From Halothiobacillaceae bacterium (lineage in GTDB: Bacteria > Pseudomonadota > Gammaproteobacteria > Halothiobacillales > Halothiobacillaceae), in NCBI GenBank assembly GCA_016938615.1, contig JAFGUH010000001.1, forward strand, positions 1-64,000: a stretch of DNA of 64,000 nucleotides, written 5' to 3'. This document shows positions 52,992 to 62,030 of this stretch, in pieces. The position numbers and the translations under genes are program-made. Under the pieces are notes generated by a model, which saw nothing but the letters and a program-made list of their open reading frames with translations, had not been told where the DNA came from and ran no database searches. Within the stretch, counting starts at the first letter, position 1. Every line of letters starts with the position of its first letter.

Positions 52992-53264
52992 ATGGAAGTG
53001 CTCTACCTGTTCGTTCCGCTGAGCATGCTGGTGGTCGCCGGGCTTGTCTGGGTGGCGTTCTGGGCGATTCGCAACAACCAGTTCGACGACCTCGAAGGGC
53101 CGGCCCATCGCATACTGATGGACGACGACGACCCGAAGATCCCGACCCAGGAAAATGGTCAGGATAACGGTCAGGGCAATGACCGGAGGGAGGCGTCGGT
53201 GGATACCGCGGAGGACGCGGCGGCAGGCCACCAGGGGCGGCAAAAACCCCACGCAGAGTCGTGA
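52992..53264 (+). CDS. ccoS: cbb3-type cytochrome oxidase assembly protein CcoS
   Basis: MEVLYLFVPLSMLVVAGLVWVAFWAIRNNQFDDLEGPAHRILMDDD is the CcoS signature. Confidence 0.92.
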   Translation: MEVLYLFVPLSMLVVAGLVWVAFWAIRNNQFDDLEGPAHRILMDDDDPKIPTQENGQDNGQGNDRREASVDTAEDAAAGHQGRQKPHAES

Positions 53265-53315
53265 CATCAACGCCGGGCTGGTTTAGCATGTCGGCATCAG
53301 TTGGAGGAGCCTGTC

Positions 53316-53417
53316 ATGAAAGAGTATTTCACGTTCGAAAGTTTCCCGTTCACGTTCATCGTCGGCCTGATCGTGTTTTCCTGGCTGAGCCTGTTGAGCG
53401 TCATTTTCTTCGGGTGA
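53316..53417 (+). CDS. Small membrane protein, 33 aa (not in ORF track)
   Basis: ttggaggagcctgtcATG start; MKEYFTFESFPFTFIVGLIVFSWLSLLSVIFFG*; single TM; terminator follows. Confidence 0.65.
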   Translation: MKEYFTFESFPFTFIVGLIVFSWLSLLSVIFFG

Positions 53418-53450
53418 TCGCCCGCACCCCGGGCGCTTGATCCGAAACGA

Positions 53451-53490
53451 GAAAAGCCACCGCGGTGTTGCCGCGGTGGCTTTTTTGCGT
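53451..53490 (+). terminator. Rho-independent terminator after ccoS/small ORF
   Basis: aaaagccaccgcggtgttgccgcggtggctttttt. Confidence 0.9.
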
Positions 53491-53543
53491 GCGTGCGCCG
53501 ATCCGGTCGAGGTGCCCGGAACAGGCCCCAAACAGGCCCCGGT

Positions 53544-54452
53544 TCAGGCCGGCTGGGGCAGGGCGGTGCGCAGTTTCTTGAACGCGGCGGTCTCGATCTG
53601 ACGGATGCGCTCGGCCGAGACGCCGTACTCGTCGGCCAGCGTTTGCAGCGTCGCCTTGGGCTCGTCGTCGAGCCAGCGACGGCTGAGGATGTCGCGGCTG
53701 CGCTCGTCGAGCGACGAGAGTGCCTGGTTCATGGCCGAGACGCGATCGTCCTCGTCACGCTGGGCGGCAATGTCCTCGACCGAGACCTGGTCCTGATCGA
53801 TCAGGATTTGTTCGAAGGATGGACCGTCGCCTTCGTCGCTGCCGTCATAGGCTGGTGAGTCGAGCCCCATGTCGCGGCCGTAGAGCCGGGCCTCCATGGT
53901 CATGACCTCGCGCTCCGGGACGTCGAGCTGCTCGGCGACCGCCTCGGCTTGAGCCTTGGACAGCCAGCCGATCGAGTTCTTCATCTGCCGCATCTTGAAG
54001 AACAGCTTACGTTGTGCCTTGGTGGTCGCCACCTTGACGATGCGCCAGTTCTTGAGGATGTACTCGTGAATTTCGGCACGGATCCAGTGCACCGCGAAAG
54101 TCACGAGGCGGACTTTCTGGTCCGGATCGAAACGCTTGACCGCTTTCATCAGGCCGATGTTGCCTTCCTGGATGAGGTCGGCCAGCGGCAGCCCGTAGCC
54201 GCGATACCCGCGCGCCACGTGCACGACGAATCTCAGGTGACCAAGCACCAGTTTCTGGGCCGCTTCGATATCGCCGGACTCCTTGAGTCGGCGCGCCAAG
54301 CTCTGTTCCTCTTCGACCGAGAGGACCGGGAGGCGGCGCACCTCGCTCAAGTAACGCGACAACGAATCCCCCATCACCGGCACGCTCAAACCTGCGGCCG
54401 GTGTCATTGCGCGCGTTACGGTGTTGGTGGTCTGGTTGCCTGCTGTCTGCAT
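53544..54452 (-). CDS. rpoH: RNA polymerase sigma factor RpoH (sigma-32)
   Basis: DLIQEGNIGLMKAVKRFDPDQKVRLVTFAVHWIRAEIHEYILKNWRIVKVATTKAQRKLFF (RpoH box). Confidence 0.97.
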   Translation of the reverse strand: MQTAGNQTTNTVTRAMTPAAGLSVPVMGDSLSRYLSEVRRLPVLSVEEEQSLARRLKESGDIEAAQKLVLGHLRFVVHVARGYRGYGLPLADLIQEGNIGLMKAVKRFDPDQKVRLVTFAVHWIRAEIHEYILKNWRIVKVATTKAQRKLFFKMRQMKNSIGWLSKAQAEAVAEQLDVPEREVMTMEARLYGRDMGLDSPAYDGSDEGDGPSFEQILIDQDQVSVEDIAAQRDEDDRVSAMNQALSSLDERSRDILSRRWLDDEPKATLQTLADEYGVSAERIRQIETAAFKKLRTALPQPA

Positions 54453-54579
54453 TCTCTGGCCTCGCTGCACGTGTCCTACAATCGAACGAATTGCATTTTA
54501 GCACTCAGCTTATGAGAGTGCTAACCGAGGGTCGAGTTCCCCGGGACATCCTGGAACCCTGGCCGGCGTGCAACCTAAC

Positions 54580-55536
54580 TCATGGGGTGCTCAAACGGCC
54601 GATGTAGAACCGGCCGATCGCCTGGGCCGACAACCAGCCGAGGAGGGCGCCGGCGGCAAGCAATAGGACGATCACGATCGGGTCGGTCTGCGGTGAGACG
54701 GAGGCACCGTAGGAGGCGGCGAAGCGCTCCACCGGTCCGGCCGTGACCGAGACGGCGACGCTCACCAGCAACGAGGCGACGGCTCCACCCAACAGGCCGG
54801 TCAAGGTGCCGTCGTAGAGCAGCGGCCGGAGCATGTAGCGTTGTGTTCCGCCGATCAGCGCGATGAGCGCGATTTCCCGGCGGCGCTCGTGTAGTTCGAG
54901 CCTCAGGGTGTTGCCGACGACGAACACCACGGTCAGGCCCAGCAGGAGAAGCAGCCACCAGCCCAGATCGGCGAAGAAACGACGGATCTGTTCGAGGCGT
55001 TCGACCCAGTCGCCACCGCTGGAGAACTCGGCCACGATCGGTTGTTCGCGCAGGGATTCGGCGAGAGCCAGCCGCGTGTCGGCGCGGGCATCGGTGAGGG
55101 TGAGTTCAATCACCCAGGGCAGCGGGTTGTCCTCGAGGTCGTCGAGTCCCTCGATCTGCAGGCGTTCGGTGAGTGTGGACAGGCCGTCGTCGGGCGAGAC
55201 CGCTCGATGCTCGGCGACACTCGCCTGACGGTCGAGCCAGGCGAGCAAGTCATCGCGCTCCTCCTCGTTCGCCTTCGGGTCGAGGTAAATGTCCATCCGG
55301 GCGGCATCGGCCATCCAGATCTGGCCGACTTGCTCGACCTGGTGGCCGAGCGTCATCACCAGGGCGGGCAGGCTCAACATTACGCCGAGCACCAGGATGG
55401 TGGCCCAGGCGCCGAGTGGGCGATGGATCAGGCGAGCGAAGGCGCCCCGTAGACACTGGCGGTGATGTCGACGCCAGGCGACCAGCGGGTGACGGCTTTT
55501 TTCACGGGTTGCCGGCGCGTCGCTGCGTGCGTTCAT
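54580..55536 (-). CDS. ftsX: Cell division protein FtsX
   Basis: Four-TM permease; LELHERRREIALIALIGGTQRYMLRPLLYDG; downstream of ftsE. Confidence 0.94.
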   Translation of the reverse strand: MNARSDAPATREKSRHPLVAWRRHHRQCLRGAFARLIHRPLGAWATILVLGVMLSLPALVMTLGHQVEQVGQIWMADAARMDIYLDPKANEEERDDLLAWLDRQASVAEHRAVSPDDGLSTLTERLQIEGLDDLEDNPLPWVIELTLTDARADTRLALAESLREQPIVAEFSSGGDWVERLEQIRRFFADLGWWLLLLLGLTVVFVVGNTLRLELHERRREIALIALIGGTQRYMLRPLLYDGTLTGLLGGAVASLLVSVAVSVTAGPVERFAASYGASVSPQTDPIVIVLLLAAGALLGWLSAQAIGRFYIGRLSTP

Positions 55537-56204
55537 TCGTCGGCCTCCTCGAATCCACTGATGCGCCCGCCGTTGAGCGCGATCCGCGGTACCGGGTATT
55601 GTTTGAGCAACTCCACGTCGTGGCTGGCGATCAGTACGGTCACGCCGACGGCGTGAAACTCGAAGAAGCGATCGAAAATGTCGCGCGAGAGATCCGGGTC
55701 AAGGTTGCCGGTCGGCTCGTCCGCCAGCAGGATGCGCGGGCGATTGACCAAGGCCCGGGCGATATTGACGCGCTGCTGTTCCCCGCCCGAGAGCTCCTCG
55801 ATCCGGGCGCGCTGGCGTCCGAGCAGGCCGACCTTGTCCAATGCGGCGTCGACGCGACGTCGGGTGTCGCCGGGCAGGTAACCCGACACCTGTAGTGGCA
55901 GGGCGACGTTGTCGAACACCCGTCGGTCGGTGAGCAGGTGGTGATCCTGGAAGACGACGCCGATCTGCCGGCGCAGCTTCGGGTACTGGTGGCGCCCCAT
56001 CTTGCCGAGGTCATGGCCGCCGATGAGTACCTGGCCGGAGGTGGGTCGGTCAAGGGCGGGGATCATGCGCAACAGCGTCGACTTGCCCGCGCCCGAATGA
56101 CCGGTGAGAAAGGCCATCCGCCCGGTCGGCAGGCGAAAGCTGATGTCCTGGAGACCGAATTGGCCGTTGGCGAAGCGGCGCGAGACGTTGGCAAACTCGA
56201 TCAT
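55533..56204 (-). CDS. ftsE: Cell division ATP-binding protein FtsE
   Basis: [49 protein letters not shown]. Confidence 0.96.
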   Translation of the reverse strand: MIEFANVSRRFANGQFGLQDISFRLPTGRMAFLTGHSGAGKSTLLRMIPALDRPTSGQVLIGGHDLGKMGRHQYPKLRRQIGVVFQDHHLLTDRRVFDNVALPLQVSGYLPGDTRRRVDAALDKVGLLGRQRARIEELSGGEQQRVNIARALVNRPRILLADEPTGNLDPDLSRDIFDRFFEFHAVGVTVLIASHDVELLKQYPVPRIALNGGRISGFEEADE

Positions 56205-56335
56205 CGGCGCGCGCCCCAGTCACTGCCTGGGCGTGCGTCGTGATGCGACCGCTCCCGCTCGTTTCGATGTCTCACGTCTGTCACTACGCGGCTCCTTGCA
56301 TGCGAACTGGCTAGTGCGGGCTGATATTGGCAGGC

Positions 56336-57565
56336 TCAATCCGGCCGACGATCCAGCAAGGCGTCGACGAACGCCTGCGGCTCGAACGGGCGCAGGTCCT
56401 CGAGTTTCTCGCCCACGCCGATAAAGTGGATCGGCAGGCCCAGTTCCGCGGCGATGGCGAAGACGATGCCGCCCTTGGCAGTGCCATCGAGCTTGGTGAC
56501 GATCAGGCCGGACAGCGTGACCGCCTGGTTGAACTGGCGTGCCTGGACCAGTGCGTTCTGGCCGATGCTGGCATCGATTACCAGCAGCACCTCGTCAGGA
56601 GCGCCGGGCGCCGCCTTGGCAATGACACGGGTGAGCTTGCCGAGTTCATCCATCAGGCCCGACTGGGTGTGCAGGCGGCCGGCCGTGTCGACAATCAGAA
56701 TGTCGCTGCCGCGAGCCTTGGCCGAACTGACGGCATCGAAGGCGACCGAGGCAGGGTCGCCGCGGCCCGGTTCACCGATCACGCGCACATCATTACGCTC
56801 GCCCCAGGCGATCAACTGCTCGACGGCGGCGGCGCGGAAGGTGTCCGCGGCGGCCAGGGTGACGCTGCGGCCCTCGGCCTTGAAGCGATACGCGAGCTTG
56901 CCGATGCTGGTGGTCTTGCCACCGCCGTTGATACCGGCGATGACCATGACGTGCGGTCGATCGGTTTGGCGGCGCGTGGGTGGCCGGGTCGGTTGGACGG
57001 CGGCGAGGCGCTCGACCATCAGGCGGTGCAGGGTCTCGAACAAGCGCTCCGGGTCGTCGACGTGCTTGCGGCCGATCTCGTCGGTGAGCTCGTCGATCAG
57101 CCCCATGGTGGTTTCCTGGCCGACGTCGGCCATGATCAGCCGGGTCTCGAGTTCCTCGAGCAGGTCGTCGTCGATCTGCTTCTTGCCGAGAAAAAGATCT
57201 CCTAGTCCCTCGGTCAAGCCCGAGCGGGTGCGCGCAAGCCGACTGAAAAGAGATCCCGAGTTGCCGCTCGCAGCGTCTGTCTCGGCTTTGGCAGGCACGG
57301 TCGGGGCGTCGGTTTCCTGACGCGGGTCGCGCTCGACCGGCACGGAGGCAGCGGACGGGGCCGATGCGGGAGTTTGGTCGGCCGCCGGAGGCGGGGAGGT
57401 GTCCCTCGTCTCGGCGGACTCGACCGTCGCCGATTCCGGTATCGCGGCGCGACTCGGCTCGCTGCCGTCTGCCGAGGCGTCCTCGGTGGCGTCTGTGGCG
57501 TCTGTGGCCTCGGTAGCCTCGGTAAGGTCGGCCTGGCGCTTCTTGCGTCTGAGAAATCCGAACAT
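56336..57565 (-). CDS. ftsY: Signal recognition particle receptor FtsY
   Basis: VIAGINGGGKTTSIGKLAYRF; AADTFRAAAVEQL; VDTAGRLHTQSGLMDEL; acidic N-terminus. Confidence 0.97.
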   Translation of the reverse strand: MFGFLRRKKRQADLTEATEATDATDATEDASADGSEPSRAAIPESATVESAETRDTSPPPAADQTPASAPSAASVPVERDPRQETDAPTVPAKAETDAASGNSGSLFSRLARTRSGLTEGLGDLFLGKKQIDDDLLEELETRLIMADVGQETTMGLIDELTDEIGRKHVDDPERLFETLHRLMVERLAAVQPTRPPTRRQTDRPHVMVIAGINGGGKTTSIGKLAYRFKAEGRSVTLAAADTFRAAAVEQLIAWGERNDVRVIGEPGRGDPASVAFDAVSSAKARGSDILIVDTAGRLHTQSGLMDELGKLTRVIAKAAPGAPDEVLLVIDASIGQNALVQARQFNQAVTLSGLIVTKLDGTAKGGIVFAIAAELGLPIHFIGVGEKLEDLRPFEPQAFVDALLDRRPD

Positions 57566-57760
57566 GGCGCGTGATGGTACCTGGGTTGGCGACGGGAGGG
57601 GTGTGCCGCGAGAACGGCCCCCGTTGGACGCCGCTGAAGTTTATCATGTCGATCGCGGCGGCAAGCCGCGCGAATCGGTGCTCGGGTCGCCGTCGGTTGC
57701 GCTGGCCGATTCGTGCAGAGTTTCCTAAGCGACCGTGACCGCGAGAGGGAGGAATCGTCG

Positions 57761-58360
57761 ATGCCCAGTACCGCCAAGGGGCGCCGTCCGACGCGTGGCG
57801 AGCAGGTCCGAGTGATCGGTGGCGACTGGCGTTCCCGCCGGCTGCGGTTTCCCGCCGCGCGCGACCTGCGACCCACGCCCGATCGGGTGAGAGAAACGCT
57901 GTTCAACTGGCTTGGGCAGACGCTGACGGACTGGCGCGCGCTCGACCTTTTCGCGGGCAGTGGGGTGCTTGGCATCGAGGCGCTGTCGCGCGGCGCGTCC
58001 TGGGTGGGGTTCGTGGAGCAGGCGCCCCGCGTGGCCCGCTCGATCGACGCGAACCTCGAACAACTGAAGGCCGATCGATCGCGCTATAGCGTCTGGACCT
58101 GCGACGTGCTGGCTTGGTTGGACCGGCCGGCGTCGGCCGGCGAGGCCGTCGACCTGGTGTTCCTCGACCCGCCGTTTCGCCAGCCTCGGGTCTTGCAGGC
58201 CGCGCTCGATCGGCTCGCCGGGGCGAGCTGGCTCGCCGACGAGGCGCGATTGTTCGTCGAGGGGGCGGATGTCGAGTCGCTGCAACTGCCCGCTGGATTC
58301 GCCATCCGACGGGAGACACGTGCTGGCGAGAGCCGCTCGATCCTGTTGGCGCGGGGGTGA
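57761..58360 (+). CDS. rsmD: 16S rRNA (guanine(966)-N(2))-methyltransferase RsmD
   Basis: VIGGDWRSRRLRFPAARDLRPTPDRVRETLFNWL; DLFAGSGVLGIEALSRGA; VFLDPPF. Confidence 0.95.
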   Translation: MPSTAKGRRPTRGEQVRVIGGDWRSRRLRFPAARDLRPTPDRVRETLFNWLGQTLTDWRALDLFAGSGVLGIEALSRGASWVGFVEQAPRVARSIDANLEQLKADRSRYSVWTCDVLAWLDRPASAGEAVDLVFLDPPFRQPRVLQAALDRLAGASWLADEARLFVEGADVESLQLPAGFAIRRETRAGESRSILLARG

Positions 58361-58520
58361 GTCAAGCGGTGTCGCTCGGGGCGCGGGCGGGGTTGGGCAC
58401 TGGTGACGGGGTCACAACGCATCGGGGCCGCCGGGGACAAGTCGGGGCCGCCGGGGCCAAAGGGCCGATATCGTGCTGTCTCGGCGAGCCGCCGAGCGTC
58501 AGCTCGAGATCAGGTGGGTA

Positions 58521-58994
58521 TCACGCGTCGCCGAGTGTCCGCCCCGGCCCGCCGGGCTGTCGTTGCCCTCCCTCGGCGGTGTACAAACCCGTGGTCCGGT
58601 CCCCTTGCAACAGAAAGTCGATGCGCTCGCCGAGGAATCGGTCGACGCGGCGCAGTGCCATGAGGTTGCCCTGCGAAAGCTCGTGGAATCGACGGGCGGT
58701 GTCCTGGAGGGCAGCCCAAGTGGCGCGCGTTTGCTCGGGCGCCGAGGCGAGCGCGGTATCGGTGTCGTTCGCGCCGCGGTCGGCCAGCCATTCGAGACGC
58801 GCCTGTTCGGCCTCGGCGAGTCCGTCGTTGTGCTGGCGGATGGAGGACAGCACGGTGTCGAACTCGTCGAGCGGCGGCGTCTCGCGGCGTCGGAGCATCT
58901 CGGCAAGCTGCCGATGCTGATCGAGCAGTGCCCCGGCATGGGCCTGCATGGTGGTCATCCAGGAAGGCGGGGTGGCGGAGGGGTGCTGACTCAT
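58521..58994 (-). CDS. flgN: FlgN family flagellar chaperone
   Basis: Helical FlgN-like protein directly downstream of flgM. Confidence 0.75.
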   Translation of the reverse strand: MSQHPSATPPSWMTTMQAHAGALLDQHRQLAEMLRRRETPPLDEFDTVLSSIRQHNDGLAEAEQARLEWLADRGANDTDTALASAPEQTRATWAALQDTARRFHELSQGNLMALRRVDRFLGERIDFLLQGDRTTGLYTAEGGQRQPGGPGRTLGDA

Positions 58995-59116
58995 CGTGTT
59001 TCTGCGCTCGGCGGCTGGGTACTGGTGGGCAAGGTTCCATTCCTACCCGGGCTATCCTCGGCACATGCGTTCAACCGGTCTGCGCGCGGCGTCGGGTAAC
59101 GCCGCGCCGGGCGGGT

Positions 59117-59434
59117 TCACAGGGTTTCGAACTGGCGCAGGCGCTCGGCGATTCGGTCGGCGTCGACCCGGTATTCGCCCTGGCCGATCAGCGTCTTGAT
59201 CCGGTCGACCTTGGCCTGGTCAAACGGCGCGGACTCGGCCAGCGACCGGCCCAGCTCGCGGAGTTCCGCGGCGCCACTCGAAAGCGTGACGGCGTCGTCC
59301 TCGCGGGGGGGTGCCGTCGAGGTGTCGGTATTGCGGCGCAACTCGCCCTTGGCCTCGTTGCGGCCACGGGAGGCGTCCACCGAGGCGTTCGGCCCCAGAT
59401 TGCGTGGGCCTAAGCCGTTTATTTCGTTTGCCAT
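59117..59434 (-). CDS. flgM: Anti-sigma-28 factor FlgM
   Basis: MANEINGLGPRN...VTLSSGAAELRELGRSLAESAPFDQAKVDRIKTLIGQGEYRVDADRIAERLRQFE. Confidence 0.92.
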   Translation of the reverse strand: MANEINGLGPRNLGPNASVDASRGRNEAKGELRRNTDTSTAPPREDDAVTLSSGAAELRELGRSLAESAPFDQAKVDRIKTLIGQGEYRVDADRIAERLRQFETL

Positions 59435-59533
59435 GATGTCTGATCCTTCCTGTCTTGGGCGATATGTCCGCGCCGCAACACGGCCTTGGTTGCCACGAAC
59501 CAAGGATAACGTAACTGTTCCTTTGCAGTCGGG

Positions 59534-59560
59534 ACATCGGCCGCGCGCCCGGAAACTTTA
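59534..59560 (-). promoter_or_regulatory. Sigma-28 (FliA) promoter for flgM-flgN
   Basis: Minus strand TAAA-N15-GCCGATGT (taaagtttccgggcgcgcggccgatgt). Confidence 0.75.
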
Positions 59561-59601
59561 GCGCCGACTGAAATGCTTGTCATCGCACCCGTTAGGGAGG
59601 C

Positions 59602-60393
59602 TCATCCGCCAATCGCGTCCACCGTCCGACTGTCGACCACGATCGCTTCGATCACCTTGCCCGAATGGATGTTCTTGACCCGCACGCGTTGACCAACGCC
59701 GGCGCGTGCCTGCACCTCGCCGGTCGAACCGACGACGAACCCACCCGTGCCGGCCTGAATCGAGACCCGGTCGCCCCGTTCGACCACGGCGTTGACGCCC
59801 AGCGTGTTCGAGGTGATGAGTTGGCCCGATCGCAGCGGTTGGGTTGCCATCATGCCGACAAGTTCCTGTGGGTCGTGGAAGTAACGCTGACGCGCACGGT
59901 TGGCATCCACGGTCGCCAGGCCCAGGTCGTCGGCGCCAAGCACGTCGCCAGCGCTCAATGGGCGCGTCGCGACGACCGCTTGCTGGCGGCGGGTGAGTTC
60001 CACTGGCACGTAGATCCGCCAGGGCGATTGGCCGTGACAGCTGACCTTGACGGTCTGGCGTCCGCGATTGAGATCGAGGGGGCGTCCCTCGTTGATTTCC
60101 AGCGGCTGGTCACAACGGTCCAGCCGCAGGCGCGGATCGAGCCGATCGGCCCGCAGCGTCAGATTGCCGGCCCCACCGACCTGTTGCTCTAGATAGTTGT
60201 CCATGGCGGTGGCCACTTGCGCCTGGACCGTCTCCACGGCGCCGCGGGGTTCGGCCGCGGCCGCGTTCCCTCCCAGCAGCAGGGCGAGGCTCGGTCCCAG
60301 TAGTGCGATGGCGCGGGTCAGGCTAGGCCGGCGACTCCGACGACCGCGGCGGGTCCGCGCGTGGGCGGTGAATGGCGAGTTGGACTGGTTCAT
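59602..60393 (-). CDS. flgA: Flagellar basal body P-ring formation chaperone FlgA
   Basis: PLSAGDVLGADDLGLATVDANRARQRYFHDPQELVGMMATQPLRSGQLITSNTL...VRVKNIHSGKVIEAIV. Confidence 0.93.
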   Translation of the reverse strand: MNQSNSPFTAHARTRRGRRSRRPSLTRAIALLGPSLALLLGGNAAAAEPRGAVETVQAQVATAMDNYLEQQVGGAGNLTLRADRLDPRLRLDRCDQPLEINEGRPLDLNRGRQTVKVSCHGQSPWRIYVPVELTRRQQAVVATRPLSAGDVLGADDLGLATVDANRARQRYFHDPQELVGMMATQPLRSGQLITSNTLGVNAVVERGDRVSIQAGTGGFVVGSTGEVQARAGVGQRVRVKNIHSGKVIEAIVVDSRTVDAIGG

Positions 60394-60490
60394 GGGCAAG
60401 GAGGTCGTGTAGCAATGAATTTCGGCCATCGGGATCGCCGACATGCCCCCGAACCCTTCGGCATCTGGCACCTGGCAACTGGCACCTGGC

Positions 60491-60518
60491 AGACGGCAGA
60501 CGGCAGACGGCAGACGGC
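60491..60518. repeat. 7-bp tandem repeat x4 (AGACGGC), adjacent to CTGGCAC/CTGGCA repeats
   Basis: agacggcagacggcagacggcagacggc, upstream of flgA. Confidence 0.9.
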
Positions 60519-60740
60519 AACATCTCGCCTCGATGCGTTCTGGTTCAGACGCTGTCGATGCGCGTGGAGAACCGATGGGGCTCGTGCCCGGTTGGCCTCG
60601 TTTTACTGCCGTCGCGGTTGTCGACTTATCGGCGAAGGCATTCACATACCGTGCCATCCATGCGCTGGGCCTGGTCGAGCCTTTGCCCGGCCGATGAGTG
60701 CGCTACCATGACAGCCCCCGTGGCCGGCCCAAACGCGGAT

Positions 60741-60767
60741 TAAAGATCGGGCCTCCGGCGCCGATAC
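60741..60767 (+). promoter_or_regulatory. Sigma-28 (FliA) promoter for cheV
   Basis: TAAA-N15-GCCGATAC (taaagatcgggcctccggcgccgatac). Confidence 0.78.
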
Positions 60768-60999
60768 CTGAGTCACCGGCACGGTCTGCATGGGGTCGGC
60801 CTTGACGGACGCGCCTTGCGGCTGGCTTGTAGTGTGTCGTCCGTCCGCCGCGCTCAGGCGATTTGTCGGCGTTAGCGAGTGCGGGTCGGGTAGCCGCGAC
60901 CTGCATCCCACGTGGGCAGGGAGGAGCGACCGCGGGTCCCGCGAGATCGATAGACGTCGGGTCCTGACGCGCTCGCCTGATGGAAAAGACAATTGATTC

Positions 61000-62022
61000 A
61001 TGCAGGCCGTCCGGAAAGCGACGCCCCGCAAGCCAACCAGTGCCATTGAGGCAGGACAAGCCGTGAAGAGCAACGTGATGTCATCAGTCGACTCCCGCAC
61101 CCAGCTGGCCGGTCGCAACCGGCTGGAGCTGCTGGTGTTCGGGCTGGGATCGGACCAGCGGTTCGGGATCAACGTCTTCAAGGTGCGCGAGGTCATTCGC
61201 TGCCCGAGGCTGACCGACGTGCCGCATGCCGACAGTTCGATTCGCGGAATCGCCGATGTGCGTGGTCATACCATTACCGTCATCGATCTGTCGGAGGCGA
61301 TTGGCAAGGGCCGCATGACGGATGAACAGATCCAGAACGCCTTCGTCATCATCACCGAGTACAACCGGGCGGTGCAGGGGTTTCTGGTGCATTCGGTCGA
61401 CCGGATCGTGAACCTGTCCTGGAAGGAAGTGCTGACCCCGCCGAGCGGTACCAACAATTCCAACTTCCTCACGGCCGTGGCGCGGATCGACAAACAACTC
61501 GTCGAGATCATCGATGTCGAGCAGATCTTCGCCCGCGTGGTGGGCGTGATCGACACCGTCTCCGACGACGTTATTGGCGAGTACGGCCAGATTGCGAAGG
61601 GCTCGGACCTGGTCTTGGTGGTCGACGACTCGGTGGTCGCACGCAAGCAGGTGGAAAGCACGCTTGAGCAGATGCATTTGAAGGCCGTCGTCACGAAGAA
61701 CGGGCAGGAGGCGATCGACACGCTGCGCCGCTGGAAGGAAAAGCAGCCCGAGCAACTCGAGCGGCTGGCCATGGTTGTCTCGGACATCGAGATGCCGACC
61801 ATGGACGGTTACACCCTGACCTCGCTCATTCGCCAGGACCCTGCGCTCAAGAGCCTTTACGTGATTCTGCACTCGTCGCTTTCCGGCGTGTTCAACGAGA
61901 ACATGGTCAAGCAGGTAGGAGCCGACCGCTTCATCCCGAAATTTCATCCGGACGATCTCGCTCGGGTCGTGGGTGAGGCCCTCGCCCGTCACGAGGCGCA
62001 TCACGCCGCGGACGCGGGGTAG
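61000..62022 (+). CDS. cheV: Chemotaxis protein CheV (CheW + REC)
   Basis: RTQLAGRNRLELLVFGLGSDQRFGINVFKVREVI; receiver LVLVVDDSVVARKQVESTLEQM...VSDIEMPTMDGYTL. Confidence 0.94.
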   Translation: MQAVRKATPRKPTSAIEAGQAVKSNVMSSVDSRTQLAGRNRLELLVFGLGSDQRFGINVFKVREVIRCPRLTDVPHADSSIRGIADVRGHTITVIDLSEAIGKGRMTDEQIQNAFVIITEYNRAVQGFLVHSVDRIVNLSWKEVLTPPSGTNNSNFLTAVARIDKQLVEIIDVEQIFARVVGVIDTVSDDVIGEYGQIAKGSDLVLVVDDSVVARKQVESTLEQMHLKAVVTKNGQEAIDTLRRWKEKQPEQLERLAMVVSDIEMPTMDGYTLTSLIRQDPALKSLYVILHSSLSGVFNENMVKQVGADRFIPKFHPDDLARVVGEALARHEAHHAADAG

Positions 62023-62030
62023 ACCCGGGC

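Noticed and set aside
57460-57525. 9-bp repeats (TEATEATDATDATEDAS) in ftsY
   Set aside because: Ordinary low-complexity acidic N-terminus of FtsY in high-GC bacteria.
60625-60660. Sigma-28 promoter for flgA (TTATCGGC on plus strand, i.e. GCCGATAA on minus)
   Set aside because: The -10 is perfect, but the expected TTTA is ccgt at the N15 position, so not supported by sequence.
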